64,000 nucleotides of DNA from Sulfitobacter alexandrii (GCF_001886735.1 NZ_CP018076.1:3038001-3102000); one strand, 5' to 3'. Counted from the stretch's first letter, positions 42,385 to 50,841 are shown. Translations and numbers: made by a program. Notes: generated by a model from the letters alone, not told the origin.

Positions 42385-42487
42385 CACTTCAACCGGGTTG
42401 CGTAAAAATCAGGTTTTCTTTCGCAACTTTGTGCGGCCCGTTGGCAGGAGTGTCCTCGTCATCAACCGATGACAAAAGGAGGGCACA

Positions 42488-42709
42488 ATGTCCGCTCAAA
42501 TTGAACTCTTAACGACCAAGCAACTCCCCGCGATAACGGGCTTCAGTACAAGCTATTTCGAAAAAGGTCGTATCTTGGGGTACGGTCCGCGCTTCATTCG
42601 TTCCAAAACTGGCCGTCGCACCGGAAAGGTTCTGTACCGCCGTAGTGATGTTGAGAATTGGCTTTCCGGCATGATGTGCGATCCGAAAGGAGGCACTGAT
42701 GCCCAGTAA
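42488..42709 (+). CDS. AlpA-family helix-turn-helix regulator / excisionase
   Basis: A 73-residue winged helix protein with LLTTKQLPAITGFSTSYFEK, GPRFIRSKTGRRTGKVLYRR and SDVENWLSG. This is the AlpA/MerR-like DNA-binding fold that starts the replication operons of P4-like and PICI satellites and often serves as excisionase. An AAAGGAGGG ribosome site precedes the ATG. It overlaps the VapE gene by 11 bases. The upstream 103 bases contain TTCAACCGGGTT, echoing a motif by the integrase. Confidence 0.82.
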   Translation: MSAQIELLTTKQLPAITGFSTSYFEKGRILGYGPRFIRSKTGRRTGKVLYRRSDVENWLSGMMCDPKGGTDAQ

Positions 42710-44984
42710 TCTGAAACCCGACCCGACTCGCGCAATCGAGTTCATCCGCTGGCTGACCTCGGAGGCCCCCTTGCACCTTGAGTCTATGGCAAGCCGGGGC
42801 AAGGCGAAGCCGAAGGCAAAGGCATTCGGATTATCGGACCACGAACAGGCCGTGTCCTTCGTCGCATCCGGCAACGTGGATGATGTCCAACGCAACATTT
42901 ACTTCCTGCCGAATGCCGAGTTCTTGGAGGGCACGCGCAAGAAAGAGAACCTTTCCGCTGTGCGCTTTCTGCACGTCGATCTCGACTACAAGGACTACCC
43001 CGGTGATGAAGACGAGAAGGCCGACTTCGTCATCGGCATTCTGCATGACGACAAGAAGCGCCCGAAAGGGGTGCCGCTGCCGTCCGCCATCTGGGAGACG
43101 GGTGGCGGCTGTCAGGCGGTGTGGAAGCTGGATGAGCCGCTGGACATCCAGATGGCCGAGGAACTCAACAAAGCCCTGCTGTTTGTACTTCAGGGCGGAC
43201 CGGGGACGCATAATGCCGACCGGTTGTTGCGCCTGCCTTGGACCATGAACTGGCTGAATGACAAGAAACGCGCGGATGGCCGTGAACCTGCCTTGGCGTG
43301 GACTTTCGAGCCGATGGACCTGACCAAACCGCCCCGCACCTACGCGGTCGGTGACTTCCGGGTGAAGGTGCCCAAGGAGATTGCCAAGCCCTCGGAGATG
43401 GCCATCGCTCCGGTCGAAATCGAACCGCTCCCGCTCCCCGACCATCTCTACGAAGTGCTGCCGCCGGAACCGGAATGGGTCGAAGCGATCATGACCGGGA
43501 ACAATCCGCCGGGGAAGACCTACGTATCCCGTTCGGAACTGGTATATGCCGCCATTTTCTGGATGCTTGGAAAAGGGATGCAACCGGGGCACGTCTTGTC
43601 GATCATTGTGTCGCCTGAGTTCGGCATCAGCGCCCATGTGCTCGACAACCCCAACCCGCTCGCCTACGGCCACCGTCAGGTGGTGCGTGCTATGGCCGCG
43701 ATTGAGGTGCGTACCGGCGGCTGGCCGATCCGTGATGAGGACGGTCGCCCCATCAAGAATTTACCGCAGAACATCCGCTACGCGCTGGCGGTGGTGGGTG
43801 TCGATGCCCAGCGCAACAAGTTCACGCAAACGGACGAGTTTCGCGGCTACGGCCTAGATGGGCGCGACCTGAACGATATCGCGGAAATTCTGTCCAGCGC
43901 GTTCATCCGCGACTTGGATTTCTTCGCGGCACCGACATACGTAAAGCGCGAATTGCTCGCGGTCGCACATGAGCAGCAATACCACCCTGTCGAGGAATAT
44001 CTTGACGGGCTGGTGTGGGACGGGACGGCGCGTATCGACAGGTGGCTGGCGGTCTACTGTGGTGCAGACGACAACGAGCTGAACGCCGAATTTGGCAGCA
44101 AGCTCTTGATCGCGGGCGTGCGCCGTATCAAGCAGCCGGGCGTGAAATTCGACACGATGTTGGTGCTTGAAGGTGCGCAAGGTGCGGGCAAATCCCAAAT
44201 TGCCCAGCGCCTAGCAATTCGGGATGAGTGGTTCTGCGGCAGTCTTGACCTCAAGAGCGACGACAAGACCAAGGCAGAATTGTTGACCAGTGCATGGATT
44301 GTCGAGTGCCAGGAACTGGACGGCATGAACAAGACCACCGGCCAGAGCTTGAAGAAGTTTCTGAGCACCGCCATCGATAAGTTTCGCCCCGCATATGCTC
44401 GCAGCGCCACGGAGTTTCGCCGTCACTGCATCATCTTGGGTACGACCAATGAACTGGCGTATCTTCGCGACCTGACTGGCAATCGCCGTATCTGGCCGGT
44501 GACAGTCGGGCAGATCGACTTGGGGCGCTTTTCCGCTGACGTTGATCAGCTTTGGGCCGAAGCGGTCGTGCGGGAGGCGGCGGGTGAGTCGATAACATTG
44601 TCGCCGCCTCTGTGGGATGCTGCCAAGAAGGTGCAGGGTCGGCGTATGGTCGAGGACGCTTACGAGGACGTCCTAGAGGATAACTTTGGTGAGACCAAAG
44701 GCCGGGTATCCATGGACAGCGTGAAGCTCCTTCTCGGCCTCGACACGGCCCGTATGTCACCGATGGACACGCGCCGGATCAAGGCGGTCATGGCCGGGCT
44801 GGGGTGGGACTATGGCACCCACCGCCTGCATGACCTCGGGGGGCGGGAAAAAGCCCATCGCAAGGGGTTCGCGCGTGGCAACGCAGACGAGCGCAAGGTC
44901 GAGTATATCGCCCGGCGGATCGACGGGGGTATCGTGCTCATCGACCGGCTCGACGGGCAGCGCGGCGAGGAACCCCCGTTTTGA
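42699..44984 (+). CDS. Primase - VapE replication helicase
   Basis: A 761-residue two-domain protein. The N-terminal part (about 1-220) looks like a RepB-type primase with the metal motif RFLHVDLDYKDY (90-100) and a His in KGVPLPSAIWETGGG. The C-terminal VapE (D5-like) ATPase has Walker A GAQGAGKS (492-499), Walker B near 535 (WIVECQELDG) and a sensor-like GTTNELAYLRDLTGNRR. The pair is typical of PICI and P4 initiators that replicate the excised element. The GTTAC repeats after the stop are candidate origin sites. Confidence 0.9.
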   Translation: MPSNLKPDPTRAIEFIRWLTSEAPLHLESMASRGKAKPKAKAFGLSDHEQAVSFVASGNVDDVQRNIYFLPNAEFLEGTRKKENLSAVRFLHVDLDYKDYPGDEDEKADFVIGILHDDKKRPKGVPLPSAIWETGGGCQAVWKLDEPLDIQMAEELNKALLFVLQGGPGTHNADRLLRLPWTMNWLNDKKRADGREPALAWTFEPMDLTKPPRTYAVGDFRVKVPKEIAKPSEMAIAPVEIEPLPLPDHLYEVLPPEPEWVEAIMTGNNPPGKTYVSRSELVYAAIFWMLGKGMQPGHVLSIIVSPEFGISAHVLDNPNPLAYGHRQVVRAMAAIEVRTGGWPIRDEDGRPIKNLPQNIRYALAVVGVDAQRNKFTQTDEFRGYGLDGRDLNDIAEILSSAFIRDLDFFAAPTYVKRELLAVAHEQQYHPVEEYLDGLVWDGTARIDRWLAVYCGADDNELNAEFGSKLLIAGVRRIKQPGVKFDTMLVLEGAQGAGKSQIAQRLAIRDEWFCGSLDLKSDDKTKAELLTSAWIVECQELDGMNKTTGQSLKKFLSTAIDKFRPAYARSATEFRRHCIILGTTNELAYLRDLTGNRRIWPVTVGQIDLGRFSADVDQLWAEAVVREAAGESITLSPPLWDAAKKVQGRRMVEDAYEDVLEDNFGETKGRVSMDSVKLLLGLDTARMSPMDTRRIKAVMAGLGWDYGTHRLHDLGGREKAHRKGFARGNADERKVEYIARRIDGGIVLIDRLDGQRGEEPPF

Positions 44985-45001
44985 CTGGCGGGGCGTACCT
45001 T

Positions 45002-45113
45002 GTAACGTAACATAAGGCCCAAACTGGCCTGCACTTACCCGGCGGGGCGCTACGGTGCCCCGCCTTTTTTGCTTTTCCGAACCCTTCCGAGCTAAGTTAC
45101 GGTTACAAGTTAC
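45002..45113. repeat. GTTAC pentamer repeats, possible replication origin
   Basis: Two inverted copies (GTAAC GTAAC, 45002-45011) and three direct copies (45096-45100, 45102-45106, 45109-45113) flank the VapE terminator. An AT-rich stretch (ACAAAAATATC) follows. Satellite islands such as SaPIs place iterons next to the rep gene, so this is a fair origin candidate, though five short copies could be chance. Confidence 0.4.
45041..45070 (+). terminator. Rho-independent terminator after VapE
   Basis: GGCGGGGC (45041-45048) pairs perfectly with GCCCCGCC (45057-45064) around an 8-base loop, followed by TTTTTT (45065-45070). It ends the AlpA-VapE transcript. Confidence 0.85.
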
Positions 45114-45313
45114 AAAAATATCGGTGGCAGACAAATAATCCTACGTCTTTCTGGGGCTCAACAGAGGGGCGTACAGGGCGTTTTGGGCTTGTGGTAGGTG
45201 TTGGCAAGGCCACGCCCCCGGCACGGCCTGTGCGGCCCGCTCTGGGCCTCTCCCGCCTGTTGCGCTGGGTTGGCCGGTATGGGTTGCACCAGCGCGCCAA
45301 ACCATCACCGCGC

Positions 45314-46402
45314 CTAATTTACGCTGAGCGATTGGGTCTGCCAGCTCCCGCGCTCGGGGAAGTATCGGATCGTACCTGTAAACGTACCCCTCAGCATCGC
45401 CCCGAATCCATTTTGTGCGTCAAATTGCCCGTTCACTTGGTACACGCAATCTCCGGCATGACCAGTGCCCGCACCGTATCGCGATGGAAACTCAGCGGTT
45501 GACGGTGCAACTAGCGCCCGCCGCACGTCCGCTTGGATCATGACATAGGCTTCGGACGCCTTCTGGCCCGTGCATTGGGCGAGGCGTTCATCATCTTGCG
45601 CAGCGGAAGTCGGGTTCTCGCGTCCGTCAGTTCCCCGGAACACGTCACCTGTAGCTGCATCCAAATACAGGCGGTTCGCCACGGTCGAGCCACCGCAGTA
45701 CATAAAGTAGACCTGCCTTGTTTCAAACGTTGTTGATCGCACCCAACCGTCGTTCTCGACAAATTCAGCTTCGGTGCATGTTCGGTTTTCCACAAGTTCC
45801 GCCGCAACACGGGCGAACACCGCGCGATGCTCATCAAGGTCATCTGAACCCGCTATCAATCGCTGTGCTGCCGCCGCAGCGCGAGCATTGGCTTCTCGCC
45901 GCTCGGCTGCCTCCGCCTCTGCGCGGCGGGCGGCTTCTTCGGCTTCCGCCTCGCGCTGGGCCTCGCGTCGCGCGACCTCTTCGGCATAGCGCTCTGGGCG
46001 GAGTTCGCTGAGTTCTTCAAGCCATCGTTCTTGGTCGATGGGTGCTAGCTCTGCAAGATATGCTTCGGGGTCGGCTTGCCTGAGTTCAGCCCAGCGGGTT
46101 TCGCGCTGGTCTGCTTCATGGGCTTGCGAGGCGATAAGCGCGAAAATCCCGGCGACAGCGAAAGCGGACATACCCTTGACCCGTCCTCGTAGCCTTGGCA
46201 GCCCTCGTCCTGTAATGGCGGCTACAAGCCCTGCGAAACTGACGCCCAACGCGGCGACAAACGCGGCAAAAGGCGACGCGATCAGGATCAGCGTCAAAAC
46301 GACGAACATCAGGCCAAGTTCGGCTATGGCAATCAAAAATCGTAATATTTGCGAAGTCACAATAGCACCTGTCACATCCTCTAGGTGCTTCGAAGTCAGC
46401 AC
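45314..46402 (-). CDS. Membrane protein with coiled coil and C-terminal extracytoplasmic-type domain
   Basis: A 362-residue protein. Two or three hydrophobic helices (residues 17-65 and 80-92) are followed by a charged Glu/Ala/Arg coiled coil (about 125-190; EEAARRAEAEAAERREANAR). The C-terminal domain has VRRALVAPSTAEFPSRYG and NGQFDAQNGFGAMLRGTFTG, a pattern I recall from many mobile-element proteins of unknown function. It diverges from the XRE gene. Its role could be superinfection exclusion or envelope sensing; neither is proven. Confidence 0.65.
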   Translation of the reverse strand: MLTSKHLEDVTGAIVTSQILRFLIAIAELGLMFVVLTLILIASPFAAFVAALGVSFAGLVAAITGRGLPRLRGRVKGMSAFAVAGIFALIASQAHEADQRETRWAELRQADPEAYLAELAPIDQERWLEELSELRPERYAEEVARREAQREAEAEEAARRAEAEAAERREANARAAAAAQRLIAGSDDLDEHRAVFARVAAELVENRTCTEAEFVENDGWVRSTTFETRQVYFMYCGGSTVANRLYLDAATGDVFRGTDGRENPTSAAQDDERLAQCTGQKASEAYVMIQADVRRALVAPSTAEFPSRYGAGTGHAGDCVYQVNGQFDAQNGFGAMLRGTFTGTIRYFPERGSWQTQSLSVN

Positions 46403-46478
46403 ATCCAGACCCCGGTGACAATGAAAATGAGACTCATAGTCTGTAGATCAATAGGCTGCATATCCGCGCTATGCCCGC

Positions 46479-46706
46479 ATGGATATCAAAGCGGTCGTGG
46501 GCAGAAACGTGAAGCAGCACCGGGAGGCCAAGGGTCTCTCGCAGGAGCAGCTTGCGTTTGAGGCTGATTTGCACCGCACCTATGTCAGCGGAGTTGAGCG
46601 CGGCGTACGAAACCCCACAATCGCTATCGTGGCACGCTTGGCTATTGCGCTTGGCGTTCAACCCGCAGCACTACTTGAACACCCCACTGGGCAAGAGAAG
46701 CGGTAG
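46479..46706 (+). CDS. XRE-family transcriptional regulator
   Basis: A 75-residue Cro/C1-type HTH protein: VVGRNVKQHREAKGLSQEQL, AFEADLHRTYVSGVERGVRN and PTIAIVARLAIALGVQPAALL. It is a single-domain DNA binder, like the C proteins of R-M systems and small phage regulators. It diverges from the coiled-coil membrane protein gene across 76 bases. It may repress that gene or the Panacea module that points toward it. Confidence 0.87.
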   Translation: MDIKAVVGRNVKQHREAKGLSQEQLAFEADLHRTYVSGVERGVRNPTIAIVARLAIALGVQPAALLEHPTGQEKR

Positions 46707-46718
46707 GTAGAAGTAGGA

Positions 46719-47429
46719 TTAGATCAGAGGCCCGGTGCCGGTATGCTGCTCGCGCGCCTCACGCTCACGCTCTTCCAGTACTTCGCGCCAAATCTGGTAA
46801 GTCCGGCTTACCATCATTTCCAGTTGATCAAGTGAATAGAGGTCCACCCCCTCATCCGTGTAGAGGCGGACAGCGCGACGTCCTGCGTCTGGATCCCCGA
46901 ACCGCAAAATAGCCAAGCCTACATGAGCAAAATCCTCGTCCGCTGCCCTGATACGCTCGTGCATCATGGAAAAGGCAAAGCGTCGTCCCTCTGCGCTCAA
47001 TCCACGTGATCTTCGCGGTTCAATGAAGATTGCGTGCGGGCGATCTTCAATTGCAACTATCATGGGCAGCCAAAAGCTGACCTTGCGCCCAACCCCCATC
47101 GCTAAGGGGAAGAATTCGTGCCTGCGCCCCACAACACTGCCCGAGGTCGCGAAGTCGTAAAGCCCCTTTGCAACCCGCATATTGTGCTCAAACTCGACTT
47201 CTGAATTGGCGTGCTTGAGCAGCGCGCGCTCGATGCAGTGCCACGGTGTCGGTTTGGCCTCGCCAAAATCTAGGCTAGGCTGGATATTGAATATGTCGTC
47301 AAAGCATGAGCGGATCGGTTTGTACGAGAACGGCGGACGCCCGCCCTTCATCTGCTCAAGACTGCGCCGCTGTTGATCGTCCCGTTGGGGTGCAATACGT
47401 GCGAGGTCAATATCAGGCAAAGGGCGCAT
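46719..47429 (-). CDS. Unrecognised protein, putative partner (toxin) of the Panacea protein
   Basis: A 236-residue soluble protein, start chosen at ATG 47429 with AGGAG about 12 bases upstream. It contains SFWLPMIVAIEDRPHAIFIE, PRRSRGLSAEGRRFAFSMMH and DPDAGRRAVRLYTDEGVDLY, and ends in a Glu/Arg helix. A segment with charged residues around FIEPRRSRGLS recalls nuclease-like cores but no motif is decisive. Its start lies inside the end of the Panacea gene, a coupling typical of antitoxin-toxin pairs. Function unknown. Confidence 0.6.
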   Translation of the reverse strand: MRPLPDIDLARIAPQRDDQQRRSLEQMKGGRPPFSYKPIRSCFDDIFNIQPSLDFGEAKPTPWHCIERALLKHANSEVEFEHNMRVAKGLYDFATSGSVVGRRHEFFPLAMGVGRKVSFWLPMIVAIEDRPHAIFIEPRRSRGLSAEGRRFAFSMMHERIRAADEDFAHVGLAILRFGDPDAGRRAVRLYTDEGVDLYSLDQLEMMVSRTYQIWREVLEEREREAREQHTGTGPLI

Positions 47430-47958
47430 CTTTATCGGGTTCTCCTGCTCGGGGCTCCGCACCTACAGACATTTTATGGTATCGGAATCGGTCAACGATA
47501 ACATTATCTGGTATACGAAGCCCGAACGCAACGTCAGTTCGCGCTTTGTCCACGATGTGCGCCCAAGGCGAGCCAGGTGCGTGCGACAAATCGACAAGTC
47601 GTCCGGGTGACATCCGACCGTAGGAATGCAGAACCTGCCGCACCAGATCGACAACGGAAAGTTCAACCGGAATAACCAATTCTCGCTTTCTTCCCGTCAA
47701 AGGATCTTGTCCTTGGGCACGCATCTGAATCGGACTTGAACCAGATTCCTTGAATGCGCGGTACACAGACGGATGGACCGGACCGTACTGCCACGCCTCG
47801 AAGTAGCCGGTCAGTAGGGGTTGCTTGGTCTGCGTCAGGTGTATGCCGTGGGCGAAGTAGAGAAGCTTCTGTAGAGCAAGGTTGGTTACCCTAATGCCGC
47901 GCTGGTCAGCCTCGTCCAAAAGGAGGTTTGCAACTGCTCTTGGATCGTGAGCTCTCAT
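47413..47958 (-). CDS. Panacea-domain (SocA-like) antitoxin
   Basis: A 181-residue protein with the Panacea/DUF4065 pattern: VANLLLDEADQRGIRVTNLA, LQKLLYFAHGIHLTQTKQPL, and FEAWQYGPVHPSVYRAFKES. Panacea domains neutralise many unrelated toxins encoded beside them, and the domain also occurs in SocA proteolytic adaptors. I start at ATG 47958 in preference to a TTG 39 bases upstream. The downstream gene overlaps its 3' end by 17 bases, so the pair is co-translated. Confidence 0.85.
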   Translation of the reverse strand: MRAHDPRAVANLLLDEADQRGIRVTNLALQKLLYFAHGIHLTQTKQPLLTGYFEAWQYGPVHPSVYRAFKESGSSPIQMRAQGQDPLTGRKRELVIPVELSVVDLVRQVLHSYGRMSPGRLVDLSHAPGSPWAHIVDKARTDVAFGLRIPDNVIVDRFRYHKMSVGAEPRAGEPDKDAPFA

Positions 47959-48036
47959 CCCATGCCTGCCAGTCCCGACTATACACCCTAGCGCCAAGTT
48001 GAGGTCTATCTAAGGTACTGTTTTTATTAAGAAGAA

Positions 48037-48112
48037 TGGTGCCGGTGATAGGACTCGAACCTACGACCCCATCATTACGAATGACGTGCTCTACCAGCTG
48101 AGCTACACCGGC
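48037..48112 (-). tRNA. tRNA-Thr(CGT) carried by the element
   Basis: A complete 76-base tRNA with encoded CCA (48037-48039). The acceptor stem GCCGGTG pairs with CACCGGC. The anticodon stem CGTCA/TGATG has loop TTCGTAA with anticodon CGT (48077-48079 on the plus strand as ACG). The T arm is GTAGG-TTCGAGT-CCTAT with one G-T pair. It has the same anticodon loop as the tRNA the element interrupts, but a different acceptor and T arm. It sits about 100 bases inside the right end, next to the CCCTACTA arm repeats. Confidence 0.95.
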
Positions 48113-48129
48113 ATCCTTCTCTCGTTCGG

Positions 48130-48148
48130 CCCTACTATGGCCCTACTA
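48130..48148 (+). repeat. CCCTACTA direct repeats, candidate integrase arm sites (right)
   Basis: GGCCCTACTAT-GGCCCTACTAG gives CCCTACTA at 48130-48137 and 48141-48148, 11 bases (one helical turn) apart. They match the core of the repeats near the left end, in the same orientation. They stand 62 bases inside the attR core. Confidence 0.65.
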
Positions 48149-48209
48149 GTTCCAACGCGCCGCCAGTAAGCGACTGGTTTTTAACATCATTCACGAGCGG
48201 ACCCGCTAC

Positions 48210-48216
48210 TTACGAA
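48210..48216. other. attR core (TTCGTAA on the minus strand)
   Basis: The 7-base anticodon loop at the junction of the 5' tRNA half and the element. Beyond it the element reads GTAGCGGGTCCGC, 9 of 13 bases like the host ATAGTAGGTCGGC, showing the crossover left a hybrid end and not a rebuilt tRNA. Confidence 0.75.
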
Positions 48217-48247
48217 ACAGTTGCTCTACCGACTGAGCTATTGGGGC
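48210..48247 (-). pseudogene. 5' half of interrupted tRNA-Thr(CGT)
   Basis: On the minus strand: GCCCCAA acceptor strand from 48247, then TA, the D arm GCTC-AGTCGGTA-GAGC, the 5' anticodon strand ACTGT and loop TTCGTAA. After the loop there is no T arm, so no functional tRNA can be made. Joined to the 3' half at 36317-36361 it gives a complete cloverleaf. The host promoter should lie to the right of 48247 and now reads into the element. Confidence 0.9.
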
Positions 48248-48536
48248 GCAGCGGCCTCCCTGTAGCGGTTCCGGAGCGGTCGTGCAAGACCGATCAACGC
48301 GCGCCGCAGAGCACGGCCCTACACGAGAAGGCGAAAGCACCGATACGCCCCCAACACACCGGAAAAAGCCCTGAAGAAGGGCGCCGATTCATGCTTTCCG
48401 ACTGATTACACGTCAAAACCTCGGGTTCGTACAGTTTGGCACCATCAGTCGGTTGCATTGTCCGGGGCCATGTGGTTGGCTATGCGAAATTGCCAAAAAT
48501 GGCAGAGAAAAACATACACACCTGGGGAGGTGCGAT

Positions 48537-49637
<1,101 letters not shown>

Positions 49638-49746
49638 TGCGCGTGTCATGTCGCGGGTCAACGCCCGCGATGAACACGAGGCCGGTATCCAATCCCGTTG
49701 TTGCTGGTCTCGTCTGAAAAAACGGGAAAAATTGGGAGAATACCAA

Positions 49747-50841
49747 ATGAAATTCACCAAAGCTCTACTCGCCACGACAGCGCTGAGTGCTGTTGCAAGC
49801 GTTGCAACGGCGCAGGAAATGGCCAACGAAATGACCATCGTCTCCTGGGGCGGCGCCTACCAGAACAGCCAGTTGAAGGCCTATGTCGAGCCCTACCTGG
49901 AAATGCACCCCGAAGTGAACGTGGTGTGGGACGAAAGCTCGAACGAAGCCGTGGCAAAGCTGCGCGCGATGAACGAAGCGGGCAACATCACCTGGGATCT
50001 GGTCGACGTGGTGGCATCGGACGCCATTCGCCTGTGCGACGAAGGTCTGGCGATGGAATACGATCCCGAGGAGCTGCTGGCCGAAGGCGATGACGGCACC
50101 TCCGCCGAGGATGACTTCGGCGACCTGATCGTTTCCGACTGCTACATTCCGCAGATCGTCTACTCCACCACCTTCGGCTACCGCACGGACATGGTGCCGG
50201 AAGGTGCCGAAGCGCCCAGCGATATCTGCTCGGTCTTCGATCTGGAAACCTATCCCGGCAAGCGCGCGCTGGAAAAGCGTCCGATCAACAACATGGAATG
50301 GGCGCTGCTCTGTGACGGCGTTGCCAAGGACGAAGTCTATGACGTTCTGGCCACGCCCGAAGGTCAGGAGCAGGCGCTGGCCAAGCTCGACACGATCAAG
50401 GACGACGTGATCTGGTGGTCGGCCGGTGCGGACACGCCGCAGCTGCTGGCGGATGGCGAAGTCTTCATGGGCTCCACCTACAACGGCCGCCTGTATTCGG
50501 TCATCGAGGAGCAGGACCAGCCGGTTGCCATGATGTGGGACGCACAGGTGTTCGACCTGGACGGCTGGATCATCCCGGAAGGCCTGGAAGAAGCCAAGCT
50601 GAACCGCGTGAAGGACTTCATCAAGTTCGCCACCGACACCAAGCGTCTGGCGGATCAGGCCAACTACATCTCCTACGGTCCGGCCCGTGCCTCCTCGGCG
50701 CCGCTGGTCCCCGAGAACATGAAGCAGCACATGCCGACGGACCCGGCGAACTCTCAGAACACGTTCCTCTACAACTACGAGTTCTGGGCCGACTATCGCG
50801 ACGACATCGACGCGAAGTTCCAGTCCTGGCTGGCACAATAA
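49747..50841 (+). CDS. Polyamine-type ABC transporter substrate-binding protein (PotD/PotF-like)
   Basis: A 364-residue periplasmic protein with signal peptide MKFTKALLATTALSAVASVATA and GGGAGAA upstream. The mature part starts MTIVSWGGAYQNSQLKAYVE and includes WDLVDVVASDAIRLCDEGL and ISYGPARASSAPLVPEN, as in the PotD/PotF-like type 2 periplasmic fold. It delivers substrate to the permeases that follow. The substrate could also be a related amine or amino acid. Confidence 0.9.
   Translation: MKFTKALLATTALSAVASVATAQEMANEMTIVSWGGAYQNSQLKAYVEPYLEMHPEVNVVWDESSNEAVAKLRAMNEAGNITWDLVDVVASDAIRLCDEGLAMEYDPEELLAEGDDGTSAEDDFGDLIVSDCYIPQIVYSTTFGYRTDMVPEGAEAPSDICSVFDLETYPGKRALEKRPINNMEWALLCDGVAKDEVYDVLATPEGQEQALAKLDTIKDDVIWWSAGADTPQLLADGEVFMGSTYNGRLYSVIEEQDQPVAMMWDAQVFDLDGWIIPEGLEEAKLNRVKDFIKFATDTKRLADQANYISYGPARASSAPLVPENMKQHMPTDPANSQNTFLYNYEFWADYRDDIDAKFQSWLAQ

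Larger units (their letters stand above)
44985..45313. other. Intergenic region after VapE, terminator and GTTAC repeats
   Basis: 329 bases without a gene between convergent VapE and membrane-protein genes. It contains GTAACGTAAC at 45002-45011, the terminator at 45041-45070, three GTTAC copies at 45096-45113, and an AT-rich tract starting at 45114. The remaining 200 bases are GC-rich with no visible feature. Confidence 0.6.
36355..48216. mobile_element. Satellite-like integrative element in the anticodon loop of tRNA-Thr(CGT)
   Basis: About 11.9 kb bounded by the two halves of a split tRNA-Thr(CGT). It encodes a tyrosine integrase, an AlpA-like regulator, a VapE/primase protein, an XRE regulator, a PLD nuclease with two adenine methyltransferases, a Panacea antitoxin module, a coiled-coil membrane protein and a complete tRNA-Thr(CGT). 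It has no capsid, portal, terminase or tail genes. Composition differs from the flanks, most strongly in the AT-rich R-M part (36.8-40.1 kb). The content resembles phage satellites (PICI- or P4-like), though mobilisation by a helper is not shown. Confidence 0.88.

Noticed and set aside
45191..45502. Plus-strand 103-codon frame over the end of the coiled-coil membrane protein gene
   Set aside because: Overlaps the better-supported minus-strand gene and has no motif or ribosome site.
36355..48216. Full prophage
   Set aside because: No capsid, portal, terminase, tail, or lysis genes are recognisable in the interval.
48190..48247. Complete tRNA at the right end of the element
   Set aside because: The acceptor 5' strand, D arm and anticodon loop are present, but no variable loop, T arm or CCA follows.
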